Positions 10,678-20,973 of a stretch of 64,000 nucleotides of DNA are shown here, one piece after another. The DNA is taken from positions 4,278,001-4,342,000 of the forward strand of contig OZ004589.1 in assembly GCA_963924555.1 (NCBI GenBank). Direction: 5' to 3'. The translations under genes were made by a program, and so were the position numbers. The notes beneath the pieces were generated by a model. That model ran no database searches, had not been told where the DNA came from, and saw only the letters and a list, made by a program, of their open reading frames with translations. The stretch comes from Crambe crambe. Taxonomy: Eukaryota; Porifera; Demospongiae; Poecilosclerida; Crambeidae. Numbering within the stretch: position 1 is the first letter of the stretch; each line of letters starts with the position of its first letter.

Positions 10678-13600
10678 GTGCTTCTAATTGTGGTCATGAG
10701 TTCAAAACTATGTTCCTCTTGTGTTTTACCTCGAGATTATTCTATTTCATCATCTGGTAATGATTCTCAAGATTGTATTAACAGTAACACCTCTGTATCA
10801 TGTGCTACTCTAGACTACTTGATTAGTCACACACGTACAGATCAAAACTGTTTGGCAATTATAATTTTGGATCCTCAACAGCTATCAGGTAATGTAACAC
10901 TGACAGGTTCACATGATATTTCGATCGTTGGCAGCAGTGTTACAGGACTAGCAGTGGACATACTCTGTGAAGCAAATAGTGGAATCGTATTTGAAAACTG
11001 TGAACATGTTCATCTTGAGAATCTGAACTTTATAGCATGTGGAAGTGATGCTGGATATAGCAAGGACTACTCTCTGCTAACTGAATATGCAGCTCTTTAC
11101 TTTTCAAGAGGAAATGATGTACACATCATTGGGTGTAGTTTCATCAATGGAACAGGAACTGGAATGCTAATGCGTGATGTCACTGGAGACAACCTATTGA
11201 AAAAATGTAATTTCATAGCCAATAAGCCACAAGAAAATATGATGCGTGATAGTTCTATCAATGCAACGTATGGAGGTGTGATTATAAAGCAAGAAAATGT
11301 TTCAGGGGCTGTTAATCATTCATTTGATACTTGTTCTTTCAAAGGAAATGGAAACATTAAAAGTTCTACCTCCAAGGATGGATATGATGAAGGCTTTGGA
11401 GGAGGTCTCTCTCTTTACGTGGGAGCTCCAGAAAGCAAAATCAATATCACCATCTTGAAATCTGATTTTTCTAATAATTATGCTGTTGAAGGTGGTGGTC
11501 TTTATATCAACCAGAGTGGTTACCACTCCAGTATCACAGTGACAGTATCACACACTTTTTTCCGGAACAATTTGGCCTATGGTGAAGGAGGTGGAATTTC
11601 TGTCAATGTAGGCCTAGGCCCATGTCAGTTTACTCTGTCTTTGATTAGGAACTGCACCTTTTCCAATAACACTGCTGATTGGGGTGGAGGATTAGCCGTG
11701 TTTACAGCAAGTCATCTTGCACAAATCAATATCGTGGCTAATTACTCCTACTGGAGCACCAACAATGCAAACACCAGTGGAATGGGTATAGGTCTTTATT
11801 CTGAAACCTCTTTGATTGCAACCTTTTATAACTGTTGGTTTGTGCGTAATTCTAATAAAGGTCTATATGAAAACTTGAATGCTGTGGGTGCAATATATAA
11901 CAGTGGAAGTAAGACACAATTTATTCAGACTTTTTTCACTAATAATCTTGGCACAGCACTATATCTTCGAAATCAGGCATATGCTACCTTCGCAGGTAGT
12001 ATCTCTTTTAGCCATAATCATGGTATTGATGGGGCAGCTATATATGTGGACGAGTCTTCAGTAATCACATTGAGTGAAGGAGTGACTTTAAACTTCCAAC
12101 AAAACTATGCTCTTATAAGAGGTGGAGCTATTTATGCCAAAACATCTGAAAAATTAAATGATACCTGTGTCTTTATGTCATTAAACAAACTCCTTCAATC
12201 TTCAAAAACTTTTAAAGTAATATTTTTTCAGAACATTGCTAATGGTGAGGATCAGTCTATATTTGTGCAGCATCCTGAAAATTGCTTCAGCAGTCCTAAT
12301 GGTAAGACACTACTTCAGGATAGCAGGATCTTTACGTATGATCCCAATGTATCCAGCCAAATACGTGGTCCTGGGAAGAGTATAGTTCTCAACAGCAAAC
12401 CAGAGAAAACGCATGATTACCTTGAAGTAATGTTGGGGGAACAGTTTTCTATAGTTCCTGAAGTACTTGATGCATTTGGTGGGCATTCTCTCATTACAGG
12501 AAACACTATACTGAAATTAAATGATGTTGAATTTCATACAATCAGGAGATTTGAGCTAATTGGGCCACGATATATTGGAATGGATGATTTTACTAAGGAT
12601 AATAAATTTTATATTATTGGAAATAAAGACTTTGTAAACGATGATTATACTGACTTATCCTTTGAGTTCATATACAGTAAGGAAGATACTGGTTATCGTG
12701 ATAACAGTGTTGTGCTAAATATCAAACTGAAAAAATGCAAACTTGGATTTCAATATGTAAACAGTTCAAAGAAATGTGAATGTCAAAGCAAAGATCAAGT
12801 CTTATTGTGTTCTCCTTTTGACGACTATGCCTGCATCAAATATGGATACTGGTATGGATATCACAACCAAACTGCTGGTGATTTTTTCCCTTGTGCTGGA
12901 CTACAATGTGACTATTTTGATGGAAAATGTCCACAATCTGCAGATTGTCCAAATACTCCAGGGTTTTGTGAATTGAGTCAGCCAGATGATCTATGTTTTA
13001 GCAATGACAGAAATCATAGTGGACGAGGTGGACTTTTATGCTCAGAATGCAGAGAAAATTACTCCTTCACTTTCTCAGCTCTCTACTGTGTGCCATCCGA
13101 TACTTGTACAATCAGAAACACTACTCTCATTGTCCTGGGATTAGTCCTTTATTGGATAGTAATTATCATATTCGTACTTTTTATCCTTTGCATAGACCTC
13201 AGTATTGGTGCTGGATTCATGTATGGTATCATCTACTTCTTCAGTGTGGCCACTTTATTCACTGATAATTTTGTCACTGATTCATTTCTTCTAGTCGTGA
13301 TGAACACATGTGTAGCCGTAACTCAACTCTCTCCACGTTTCTTTGGAGATATCAAGGTGTGCTTTACCAGAGATTGGAACTTGAATTTACATCACTTAGT
13401 CTTTCGTTATGCTACACCTCTGTTTGTCATTGCTATGATAGTGGCCATAATTTGGCTATCACGTTGTTGTCGATGCCCTAAGAAAATATCTCTTGCCCAA
13501 AACTCCCCCATTCATGCAATATGCATGCTTATTCTCTTCTCGTACACTGAATTGACTTACACGAGCTTTGAAATACTTACACTGATAATTATTAAAGATA

Positions 13601-14442
13601 ATGTTTATGTGAAATCAGATCCAAAACTTGCTTACTTCCACAAAGAGCACATTCCCTATGCTTTAGTAGCGCTATTTATCGAATGTTTCATTTCACTTCC
13701 AATATGTATACTGCTCTTGCTGGCTCCATGTCTTTCCAATCGAGTGAATATAGTGAAACTGAGACTTAAGCCCTTCCTAGATGAATTCCAAGCATGCTAT
13801 CGTCCAAAATGTCGCTGGTTTGCAGGCTTTTATTTCCTAACTCGGCAGCTGATGTTCTTGACCACTACAATTCTAGATTTAGGATGGGTACATAGTAATA
13901 CCATGCCAGGAACCGTAAGTATAGCCATATTAGGCATACACTGTATATTTCAGCCATACAAATCAAAATGGTTGAACATATTGGACACCGTTTTACTGAT
14001 TGATATCACACTTTTATCTTTTGTTCGGTTGGATTCTGCCTCTCCAAATATTATGTCTAAAGTCACTCTGTATGCCTTGATCTTGATCCCATCCTTGTAT
14101 CTATTAGTGGCAATATTATTGGTATTACTTAAGCGAATCTTTATTTTTCTTAAGTCCCATCACTGGAATAATTGCATACACAAGAAAACAAGTCAAGTCC
14201 CTCCTGTGGTACCCACTGTTACTTCTGTCAATATCGAGGGTGAAGATGTAACTGAGGCTACAGATAGTGAATCATTTTTAGATTCTTTCTATAAAGACAC
14301 TGGTGAGCGTGAGCCATTACTCTCAGAGAATGATTCTGAAAAGCCTCACAAAAAGCGGAAGGATGCATTCACAACCAACAGTTTGAGGATCACTGGGATG
14401 AAACATTTCCCACCACGCACCAATAAAACTACCACTAATTGA
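10678..14442 (+). CDS. Beta-helix ectodomain / multi-pass membrane protein, paralogue A
   Basis: A single long exon of about 1,250 codons ends in TGA. Residues about 60-640 carry repeated GGGL.../N-rich units typical of right-handed parallel beta-helices (pectate-lyase/Pmp-like fold). Residues about 685-830 are Cys-rich (CECQSKDQVLLC onward). About seven to nine hydrophobic segments follow, the first TLIVLGLVLYWIVIIIFVLF, and the tail is acidic (EDVTEATDSESF). Together these suggest a surface receptor or adhesion protein; no ligand or signalling role can be claimed. The open frame begins at a GTG (10678-10680), with the first in-frame ATG at 10696, which would remove the hydrophobic leader. 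The CACAG just before CATGGAAT (about 10662-10669) looks like a splice acceptor, so a short upstream first exon is likely. Confidence 0.82.
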   Translation: MLLIVVMSSKLCSSCVLPRDYSISSSGNDSQDCINSNTSVSCATLDYLISHTRTDQNCLAIIILDPQQLSGNVTLTGSHDISIVGSSVTGLAVDILCEANSGIVFENCEHVHLENLNFIACGSDAGYSKDYSLLTEYAALYFSRGNDVHIIGCSFINGTGTGMLMRDVTGDNLLKKCNFIANKPQENMMRDSSINATYGGVIIKQENVSGAVNHSFDTCSFKGNGNIKSSTSKDGYDEGFGGGLSLYVGAPESKINITILKSDFSNNYAVEGGGLYINQSGYHSSITVTVSHTFFRNNLAYGEGGGISVNVGLGPCQFTLSLIRNCTFSNNTADWGGGLAVFTASHLAQINIVANYSYWSTNNANTSGMGIGLYSETSLIATFYNCWFVRNSNKGLYENLNAVGAIYNSGSKTQFIQTFFTNNLGTALYLRNQAYATFAGSISFSHNHGIDGAAIYVDESSVITLSEGVTLNFQQNYALIRGGAIYAKTSEKLNDTCVFMSLNKLLQSSKTFKVIFFQNIANGEDQSIFVQHPENCFSSPNGKTLLQDSRIFTYDPNVSSQIRGPGKSIVLNSKPEKTHDYLEVMLGEQFSIVPEVLDAFGGHSLITGNTILKLNDVEFHTIRRFELIGPRYIGMDDFTKDNKFYIIGNKDFVNDDYTDLSFEFIYSKEDTGYRDNSVVLNIKLKKCKLGFQYVNSSKKCECQSKDQVLLCSPFDDYACIKYGYWYGYHNQTAGDFFPCAGLQCDYFDGKCPQSADCPNTPGFCELSQPDDLCFSNDRNHSGRGGLLCSECRENYSFTFSALYCVPSDTCTIRNTTLIVLGLVLYWIVIIIFVLFILCIDLSIGAGFMYGIIYFFSVATLFTDNFVTDSFLLVVMNTCVAVTQLSPRFFGDIKVCFTRDWNLNLHHLVFRYATPLFVIAMIVAIIWLSRCCRCPKKISLAQNSPIHAICMLILFSYTELTYTSFEILTLIIIKDNVYVKSDPKLAYFHKEHIPYALVALFIECFISLPICILLLLAPCLSNRVNIVKLRLKPFLDEFQACYRPKCRWFAGFYFLTRQLMFLTTTILDLGWVHSNTMPGTVSIAILGIHCIFQPYKSKWLNILDTVLLIDITLLSFVRLDSASPNIMSKVTLYALILIPSLYLLVAILLVLLKRIFIFLKSHHWNNCIHKKTSQVPPVVPTVTSVNIEGEDVTEATDSESFLDSFYKDTGEREPLLSENDSEKPHKKRKDAFTTNSLRITGMKHFPPRTNKTTTN

Positions 14443-14804
14443 CACTAGTCTCATATTTTGATTCTGCTATTTTGATTAAATTTATGCACTTTTATGTGGT
14501 TGCCACATTTCATACTGCACTGTAATTATTCATAACTCATGACTGAAAATGAAGGTTTACCGTTAGCATTGGCTGTCATGTTGCGGGTATAAGGGATGCT
14601 TCTTTGTAGGAATCACATTCACAGAGAACAAGGCTATAGCTGTATTTTAATTGTACTCTATTTGTAACTTGGTGGAGGTTAATGTGTCAATGGTTTAGGG
14701 GTCACTTCTTTATCATGAAGTATTATCAATAATTTTTTTTTTTTTAAAGCTGTATTTAAAATGATAGTTAATAGACCAAAAAAAAATCTGACCTGCAGAA
14801 ATTG

Positions 14805-15030
14805 CCAGGCTCAGAATAATTCTTCAAAAGTCTAATTTTTTGTTAAAGAGTCTGGCCATATCTTTTTTCATGGCATGTATATATTTGTGGTTGGTGTGCA
14901 TGTAGCCTTGTTCCCCTCCTTTTATTTTCTGGGAGTAGCAGAGGGTCTGGCAACGAGGCTAGGTTGTATGTGTTGGTGCAGAAATGTCTGTATACCAGAA
15001 CCATAATGAGCTGTCTTCATGTCCCAGTAA
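14805..15030 (+). repeat. Direct repeat copy 1 in paralogue spacer
   Basis: Shares phrases such as GCCAGGCTCAGAATAA, TGGCATGTA.ATATTTGTGG, CCTTTTATTTTCTGGGAG and GCAGAAATGTCTG with 16440-16690, with small indels. It lies downstream of paralogue A; the second copy lies upstream of paralogue B. Confidence 0.7.
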
Positions 15031-15618
15031 ATCATCCTTGTAGGACTCTGGCTTCAACCTGGTGATCTCCTTATCTGTCTCTTATATACTCACTATAAAG
15101 CATTTAAAATAAATAAAAAAGTCAAAGGTTGCACTTAAGTGCCAAGGCATTCCTAGTCTTATAAAAGACTAACTTGCAACTTGTTATGTGATGGTGGAGC
15201 TGAAAAGGGCGGGGCATGCATCAATGGCTTAGTCGACCTTTTACCAAGAGACTGAACTCCTTATAGACTATTGGACTCTGACAGTGTGGAAATGAGTTAT
15301 CTAGCACGGTGGACAGACTATCCCTTTATTAAGGTAAGCAATATGAGGTACATAGCTAGTAGTTTCAGTTGCATGGACCCTTCACATTCGGTCACTAAAG
15401 AAAAAATTATTTGTATGTTCTCCTGAAGAAGAGTATTTCATGTTGCAATTCAGCAGGTGGAGTCTGATTGTTGACTCTTCAATAGCTTTTGCTACTGCAA
15501 TTTGTTTTTGGATTAATCAGTAACAACACTGCATCTCAAACAAAAGATCCTTTATGCTACCTGATTTCTTGGACTGAAATACATCTTGGTGAATAGGATG
15601 CATGCAGTAACCATCTAC

Positions 15619-16224
15619 TAGTCTCGCGGGCCGACCCTTTACCTACCCAAGGGAAGGGAAAGGGTCTGGTCAAACTTGCATGAGCATTTCGTTCTGCACA
15701 CTCAGCAAAATAGAAAGTGCTAATGATTTGCGTGCGTCACACTGCGTCACATTATTGCGCGCATGGAATAGTGCTATATGCTGTATGCAGATTAAAGAGC
15801 TTCTCTTTCACTTTCTGAGCTTGATCAGGCCCTGATGGCGTGATGCCATGGATTTCAGCTAGCACTCACAGCTCGAGCACAAGCATGATCTCTGCTGGGG
15901 TTTCCAAAGGCGCAGTAGCTGCTGTGTAGTCTCACGGCCAACCCTTCAGTGGCACAACTAGCTAGCTCCATGCAACTTCTTATGGCTTAGTCCAGCAGCT
16001 GCTCTCTCCGGCAGCTCGCTCTCGATCGATCGCTGGTTTATGTCCAAATGACTAAGCTTACACGCTAATTTATTCTTAACATTATTCATAGCTTTGAGGT
16101 TATTTTACACTAAATTAATTATCGGTCCAAGAAATTCCTGGACCAGTAGAACGAAACGCTCATGCGAGTTTGACCAGACCCTTTCCCTTCCCTTGGGTTG
16201 GTAAAGGGTCGGCCCGCGAGACTA
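15619..16224. mobile_element. MULE-type MITE with 9-bp target duplication
   Basis: Terminal inverted repeats begin TAGTCTCGCGGGCCGACCCT and continue through the AAGGGAAGGGAAAGGGTCTG block and beyond (60 bp or more of matching arm, ending near CATTTCGTTCT). The 9 bp ACCATCTAC flank both ends (15610-15618 and 16225-16233). A 9-bp duplication is the hallmark of Mutator-like elements. There is no coding capacity. Related TIR-like sequence (TAGTCTGGCGCAGCCAACCC) occurs at about 30339, and a GGTTGGTAAAGAGTCG fragment near 45029. Confidence 0.85.
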
Positions 16225-16439
16225 ACCATCTACACTGTAGGGCAAAATGTCCTGGGGGATAATCTACTTGTGGTACCTCATTAGCTAATAAGTTTCTGGA
16301 TCCTATATCAACATTATTCCTATAATGGTTTGAAGTTTTGACTAACAGGCCTCGCATGATCACATCAAATAATAAGTACTCATATATGAACTAGATCATA
16401 TTTATATCAGGACCTGCAGAAGCAGTCTAGCTAAGTCCT

Positions 16440-16690
16440 AATTGCCAGGCTCAGAATAAGTCAAATTTTTGAGTCTGGCCATACATATGTATCTTTTTTT
16501 GTGGCATGTACATATTTGTGGTTGATGTGCATGTAACCTTGTTCCCTTCCTTTTATTTTCTGGGAGGAGAAGAGGGCCTGGGAACGAGGCTAGGTGTTAT
16601 GTGTCAGTGCAGAAATGTCTGCTGTGGTTTGTCCACAGTATACCAGAACCATAATGGTTGCTGTCTTCATGTCCATGCAGTTATGATTTA
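16440..16690 (+). repeat. Direct repeat copy 2 in paralogue spacer
   Basis: Second copy of the repeat at 14805-15030, with a few insertions (for example an extra CTGTGGTTTGTCCACAG-like segment). Confidence 0.7.
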
Positions 16691-17166
16691 ATTTTTCATT
16701 GGCAAGATAGCTATTATATATATTATATATATTTATTTTTATTTATTTATTAATTTATTTTTTTGAATCACGCTTTGTATATCTTTTTAGAGCATACACT
16801 GTACTTTTGTTGTTTTTGTCTGGGGAAAAAAATTGCTTGCCAACTCCTGTGTTTCGAGTGACTAAGCGCCCCAGAAGGGTGTGGGCTTGTTCTGACTCTC
16901 TTAGTGCCTTCTAGATTACTAGTGGAAGGGGATCTATATAGAGCATGTGAGGAGTGCTGGGTGTATGAAAGCTTAATAGGACTTGCGTACCAACTATGTG
17001 GTCTTCCACTTTTATACAGAACAAAGACAAGTTTGTATAGAACAAGGGCGGCATGTAATAGATGTGGTTCTTACTATAATAGTGGTACTACAAAAGGAAG
17101 CTGGTTTCCTTATAAAAGTTGTACACATGTGACCACTTCTCCAGTGTAGTTTACCATACATGACAG

Positions 17167-20100
17167 ATGTATTTCGTTATTTCACAGCATGGAATTATGC
17201 TTCTAATTGTGCTTACAAGTTCAATAACATGCTCTTCTATTTCTGACTGCTCTTTACCTCGAGATTATTCTGTCTCATCATCTGGTAACGATTCTCAAGA
17301 TTGTATTAACAGTAACACCTCTGTATCATGTGCTACTCTAGACTACTTGATTAGTCACACACGTACAGATCAAAACTGTTTGGCAATTACAATTTTGGAT
17401 CCTCAACAGCTATCGGGTAATGTAACACTGACAGGTTCACATGATATTTCGATCGTTGGCAGCAGTGTTACAGGACTAGCAGTGGACATACTCTGTGAAG
17501 CAAATAGTGGAATTGTATTCGAAAACTGTGAACATGTTCATCTTGAGAATCTGAACTTTATAGCATGTGGAAGTGATGCTGGATATAGCAAGGACTACTC
17601 TCTGCTAACTGAATATGCAGCTCTTTACTTTTCAAGAGGAAATGATGTACACATCATTGGGTGTAGTTTCATCAATGGAACAGGAACTGGAGTAATAATG
17701 CGTGATGTCACTGGAGACAACCTATTGAAAAAATGTAATTTCATAGCCAATAAGCCACAAGAAAATATGATGCGTGATAGCTCTATCAATGCAACGTATG
17801 GAGGTGTGATTATAAAGCAAGAAAATGTTTCAGGGGCTGTTAATCATTCATTTGATTCTTGTTCTTTCAATGGAAATAAAAATATCAAAAGCTATGCACC
17901 TAAGAGTGGATACGATGAAGGTTTCGGAGGTGGTCTCTCTTTTTATGTTGGAGCTAAAAAAAGTAAAGTCAACATTACCATCTTGAAATCTAATTTCTCC
18001 GATAATTTCGCCTTAGAAGGTGGTGGTCTGCACATTAACCAGAGTGGTTTAGAGTCCAGTATTATGGTATTAGTGTCACACTGCATGTTTGAGAATAACT
18101 TTGCCCACAAAGAGGGTGGTGGAATCTTTATTGAAATACATAATAACCTGTCATGCCAGTGTAACCTTCATTTGATTAGCAGTTCTTTCAGCGAAAATAC
18201 TGCAATGTGGGGTGGAGGATTGTCTGCATATACAGCAGGTAAACTTGGACAAATAAGCATAACAGCTAATCAGTCCTACTGGAGCACCAACAATGCAAAC
18301 ACTAGTGGAATGGGTGTAGCTCTGTATGCAACCTCAAAGAATTCTGCTGATTTTCCATTGATTGCAAGTTTCTACAAATGTGTGTTTTTACGTAATACCA
18401 ATAAAGGTCATTACGATAAAAAAACTGCTGTAGGTGCCATTTATAACCATCACAGTAAGACACAGTTTATTCATACTTCATTTATAAACAATTTCGGCTC
18501 AGCACTGTATCTTCATCAGTCAGCATATGCCACATTTGGAGGTAACACTTCATTTAGTTATAATCATGGTATTTATGGGGCAGCTATATATGTGGACCAG
18601 TCTTCAGTAATTGCTTTGAGTGAAGGAGTGGTTTTAAGCTTTAAGCAAAACCTTGCTCTTCTAACAGGTGGAGCTATTTACACTGAAACTTCCAACCAAT
18701 TAAATGGTACCTGTGTCTTCATATCTTTAAATAGTCTCCTCCGATCTTCGAAAACATATTCAGTTATTTTTTCTCAAAATATTGCTAATGGAGAAAATCA
18801 GTCCATTTACATCAAACAGCCTGAAAATTGCTTCCCTAACACCCATGGTCTGGGTAAGACACTTCTTCTGGATAGTAGAATCTTTACTTATAGTCCCAAT
18901 GCATCCAGCCAAATACGTGCTCCAGGAAGCAGCATAATTCTCAACAGCAATCCAGAGAAAACTGGTGATTATCTTGAAGTTATGTTAGGGGAGATATTTG
19001 CTTTAGTTCCTACAGTACTTGATGTATTCAATGGGAATGCTCGACTCAGTGGTGATATTATCCTAGTGACAGATGAACTTGGATTTCATACCTCACAGTT
19101 CAAACTGATTGGGCCAGGCTATGTAGGCATGGACATTTTCACCAAAAATAATGGCTTCCATATTGTAGGAAATGAGAGCTTAATCGGGTATACTAATTTG
19201 TCTATTGAATTCATCTATGACAAGAAGGAAGCTGGTTATCGTGAAGGTAGTGCTACACTTAAGATCAAACTGTTGAAGTGCAAACTTGGATTTATGTATG
19301 AGAGGAATTCAAGGAAGTGTGAATGTCATGCGAAAGATCAAGTCTTATTGTGTTCTCCTTTTGACGACTATGCCTGCATCAAATATGGATACTGGTATGG
19401 ATATCACAACCAAACTGCTGGTGATTTTTTTCCCTGTGCTGGACTACAATGTGGCTATTTTGATGGAAAATGTCCACGATCTGCAGACTGTCCAAATACT
19501 CCAGGGTTTTGTGAATTGAGTCAGCCAGATGATCTATGTTTTAGCAATGACAGAAATCATAGTGGACGAGGTGGACTTTTATGCTCAGAATGCAGAGAAA
19601 ATTACTCCTTCACTTTCTCAGCTCTCTACTGTGTGCCATCTGATACTTGTACAATCAGAAACACTACTCTCATTGTCCTGGGATTAGTCCTTTATTGGAT
19701 AGTAATTATCATATTCGTACTTTTTATCCTTTGCATAGACCTCAGTATTGGTGCTGGATTCATGTATGGTATCATCTACTTCTTCAGTGTGGCCACTTTA
19801 TTCACTGATAATTTCGTCACTGATTCATTTCTTTTAGCTGTGATGAACACATGTGTAGCCATAACTCAACTCTCTCCACGTGTTTTTGGAGTCATCATGG
19901 TGTGCTTTGTCAGAGATTGGAACCTGCATTTATATCATCTACTCTTTTGTTATGCTACACCTCTGTTCGTTGTTAGTACAATTGTGGCCATAATTTGGCT
20001 ATCGCGTTGTTGTCGGTGTCCTAAGAGCATATCCCTTGCCCAAAACTCCCCCATTCATGCAATATGCATGCTTATTCTCTTCTCATATACAGCTATGACT

Positions 20101-20973
20101 TATACAAGTGTTGAAATACTCAAACCAATAACAGTTGCAGGTACTGTTCGTGTGAAATCAGATCCGAATCTTGCTTACTTCCACAAAGAGCACATTCCCT
20201 ATGCTTTAGTGGCAGTATTTTTTGAATGTTTCATTTCACTTCCAATCTGTATTCTGCTCTTGCTGGCTCCATGTCTTTCCAATCGAGTGAATATAGTGAA
20301 ACTGAGACTTAAGCCCTTCCTAGATGAATTTCAGGCATGCTATCGTCCAAAATGTCGCTGGTTTGCTGGCTTCTATTTCTTAGCCCGACAAGTGATGTAC
20401 TTAGCCATGATGGCAAATTCAGATACAATTGTGCCAGTAATTCTGAACATGGCAATTTTAGTTGTACATACGATATTTCAGCCATACAAATTGAAATGGC
20501 TGAACATACTGGATACAATTTTACTGACTGATGTTCTGCTATTGTCTATACTTCAGAATAACGGTTATATCTTTTCATCAAGTATCTTATCTAAAATAAC
20601 CCATTACATCTTGATCTTGATCCCATCAGTATATCTACTGGCAGCTATAATGGTTTTGCTACTTAAAAGAATCTCTGTCTTCCTCAAATCTCACCATCTC
20701 TGTAATTTCAAAAATAAAATAAGCCAATCCCCTCCTGTGGCACCAACTTTTACTTCGATCAATATTGAGGGTGAAGATGTAACTGAGGCTACAGATAGTG
20801 AATCATTTTTAGATTCTTTCTATAAAGACACTGGTGAGCGTGAGCCATTACTCTCAGAAAATGATTCTGAAAAGCCTCGTAACAGGAAGAAGGATGCATT
20901 CACAACAAACAGTTTGAGGATCACTGGGATGAAACATTTTCCTCCACCTACCAATAAAGCTACCACTAATTAA
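17167..20973 (+). CDS. Beta-helix ectodomain / multi-pass membrane protein, paralogue B
   Basis: A single long exon, 1,268 codons from ATG 17167 to TAA. The architecture is the same as in the upstream paralogue: leader (IMLLIVLTSSITC), beta-helix repeats, Cys-rich segment (CECHAKDQVLLC onward), hydrophobic C-terminal region and acidic tail. The first about 190 residues and the Cys-rich/early-TM part are almost identical to paralogue A, while the middle of the helix and later TM segments differ clearly. TTTCACAG/CATGGAAT near 17183-17199 matches the presumed acceptor in paralogue A. The real start may therefore be an upstream exon or the ATG at about 17197 rather than 17167. AATAAA-like sites follow near 21169. 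Confidence 0.82.
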   Translation: MYFVISQHGIMLLIVLTSSITCSSISDCSLPRDYSVSSSGNDSQDCINSNTSVSCATLDYLISHTRTDQNCLAITILDPQQLSGNVTLTGSHDISIVGSSVTGLAVDILCEANSGIVFENCEHVHLENLNFIACGSDAGYSKDYSLLTEYAALYFSRGNDVHIIGCSFINGTGTGVIMRDVTGDNLLKKCNFIANKPQENMMRDSSINATYGGVIIKQENVSGAVNHSFDSCSFNGNKNIKSYAPKSGYDEGFGGGLSFYVGAKKSKVNITILKSNFSDNFALEGGGLHINQSGLESSIMVLVSHCMFENNFAHKEGGGIFIEIHNNLSCQCNLHLISSSFSENTAMWGGGLSAYTAGKLGQISITANQSYWSTNNANTSGMGVALYATSKNSADFPLIASFYKCVFLRNTNKGHYDKKTAVGAIYNHHSKTQFIHTSFINNFGSALYLHQSAYATFGGNTSFSYNHGIYGAAIYVDQSSVIALSEGVVLSFKQNLALLTGGAIYTETSNQLNGTCVFISLNSLLRSSKTYSVIFSQNIANGENQSIYIKQPENCFPNTHGLGKTLLLDSRIFTYSPNASSQIRAPGSSIILNSNPEKTGDYLEVMLGEIFALVPTVLDVFNGNARLSGDIILVTDELGFHTSQFKLIGPGYVGMDIFTKNNGFHIVGNESLIGYTNLSIEFIYDKKEAGYREGSATLKIKLLKCKLGFMYERNSRKCECHAKDQVLLCSPFDDYACIKYGYWYGYHNQTAGDFFPCAGLQCGYFDGKCPRSADCPNTPGFCELSQPDDLCFSNDRNHSGRGGLLCSECRENYSFTFSALYCVPSDTCTIRNTTLIVLGLVLYWIVIIIFVLFILCIDLSIGAGFMYGIIYFFSVATLFTDNFVTDSFLLAVMNTCVAITQLSPRVFGVIMVCFVRDWNLHLYHLLFCYATPLFVVSTIVAIIWLSRCCRCPKSISLAQNSPIHAICMLILFSYTAMTYTSVEILKPITVAGTVRVKSDPNLAYFHKEHIPYALVAVFFECFISLPICILLLLAPCLSNRVNIVKLRLKPFLDEFQACYRPKCRWFAGFYFLARQVMYLAMMANSDTIVPVILNMAILVVHTIFQPYKLKWLNILDTILLTDVLLLSILQNNGYIFSSSILSKITHYILILIPSVYLLAAIMVLLLKRISVFLKSHHLCNFKNKISQSPPVAPTFTSINIEGEDVTEATDSESFLDSFYKDTGEREPLLSENDSEKPRNRKKDAFTTNSLRITGMKHFPPPTNKATTN

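Larger units (their letters stand above)
14443..17166. other. Spacer between the tandem paralogues
   Basis: No gene is recognised. It contains a direct repeat of about 220-250 bp (14805-15030 and 16440-16690, both starting ATTGCCAGGCTCAGAATAA), a repeat-family end near 15121-15180, the MULE-type MITE at 15619-16224, and an AT-rich stretch at 16714-16765. The direct repeat suggests the duplication unit included flanking DNA. Confidence 0.6.
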
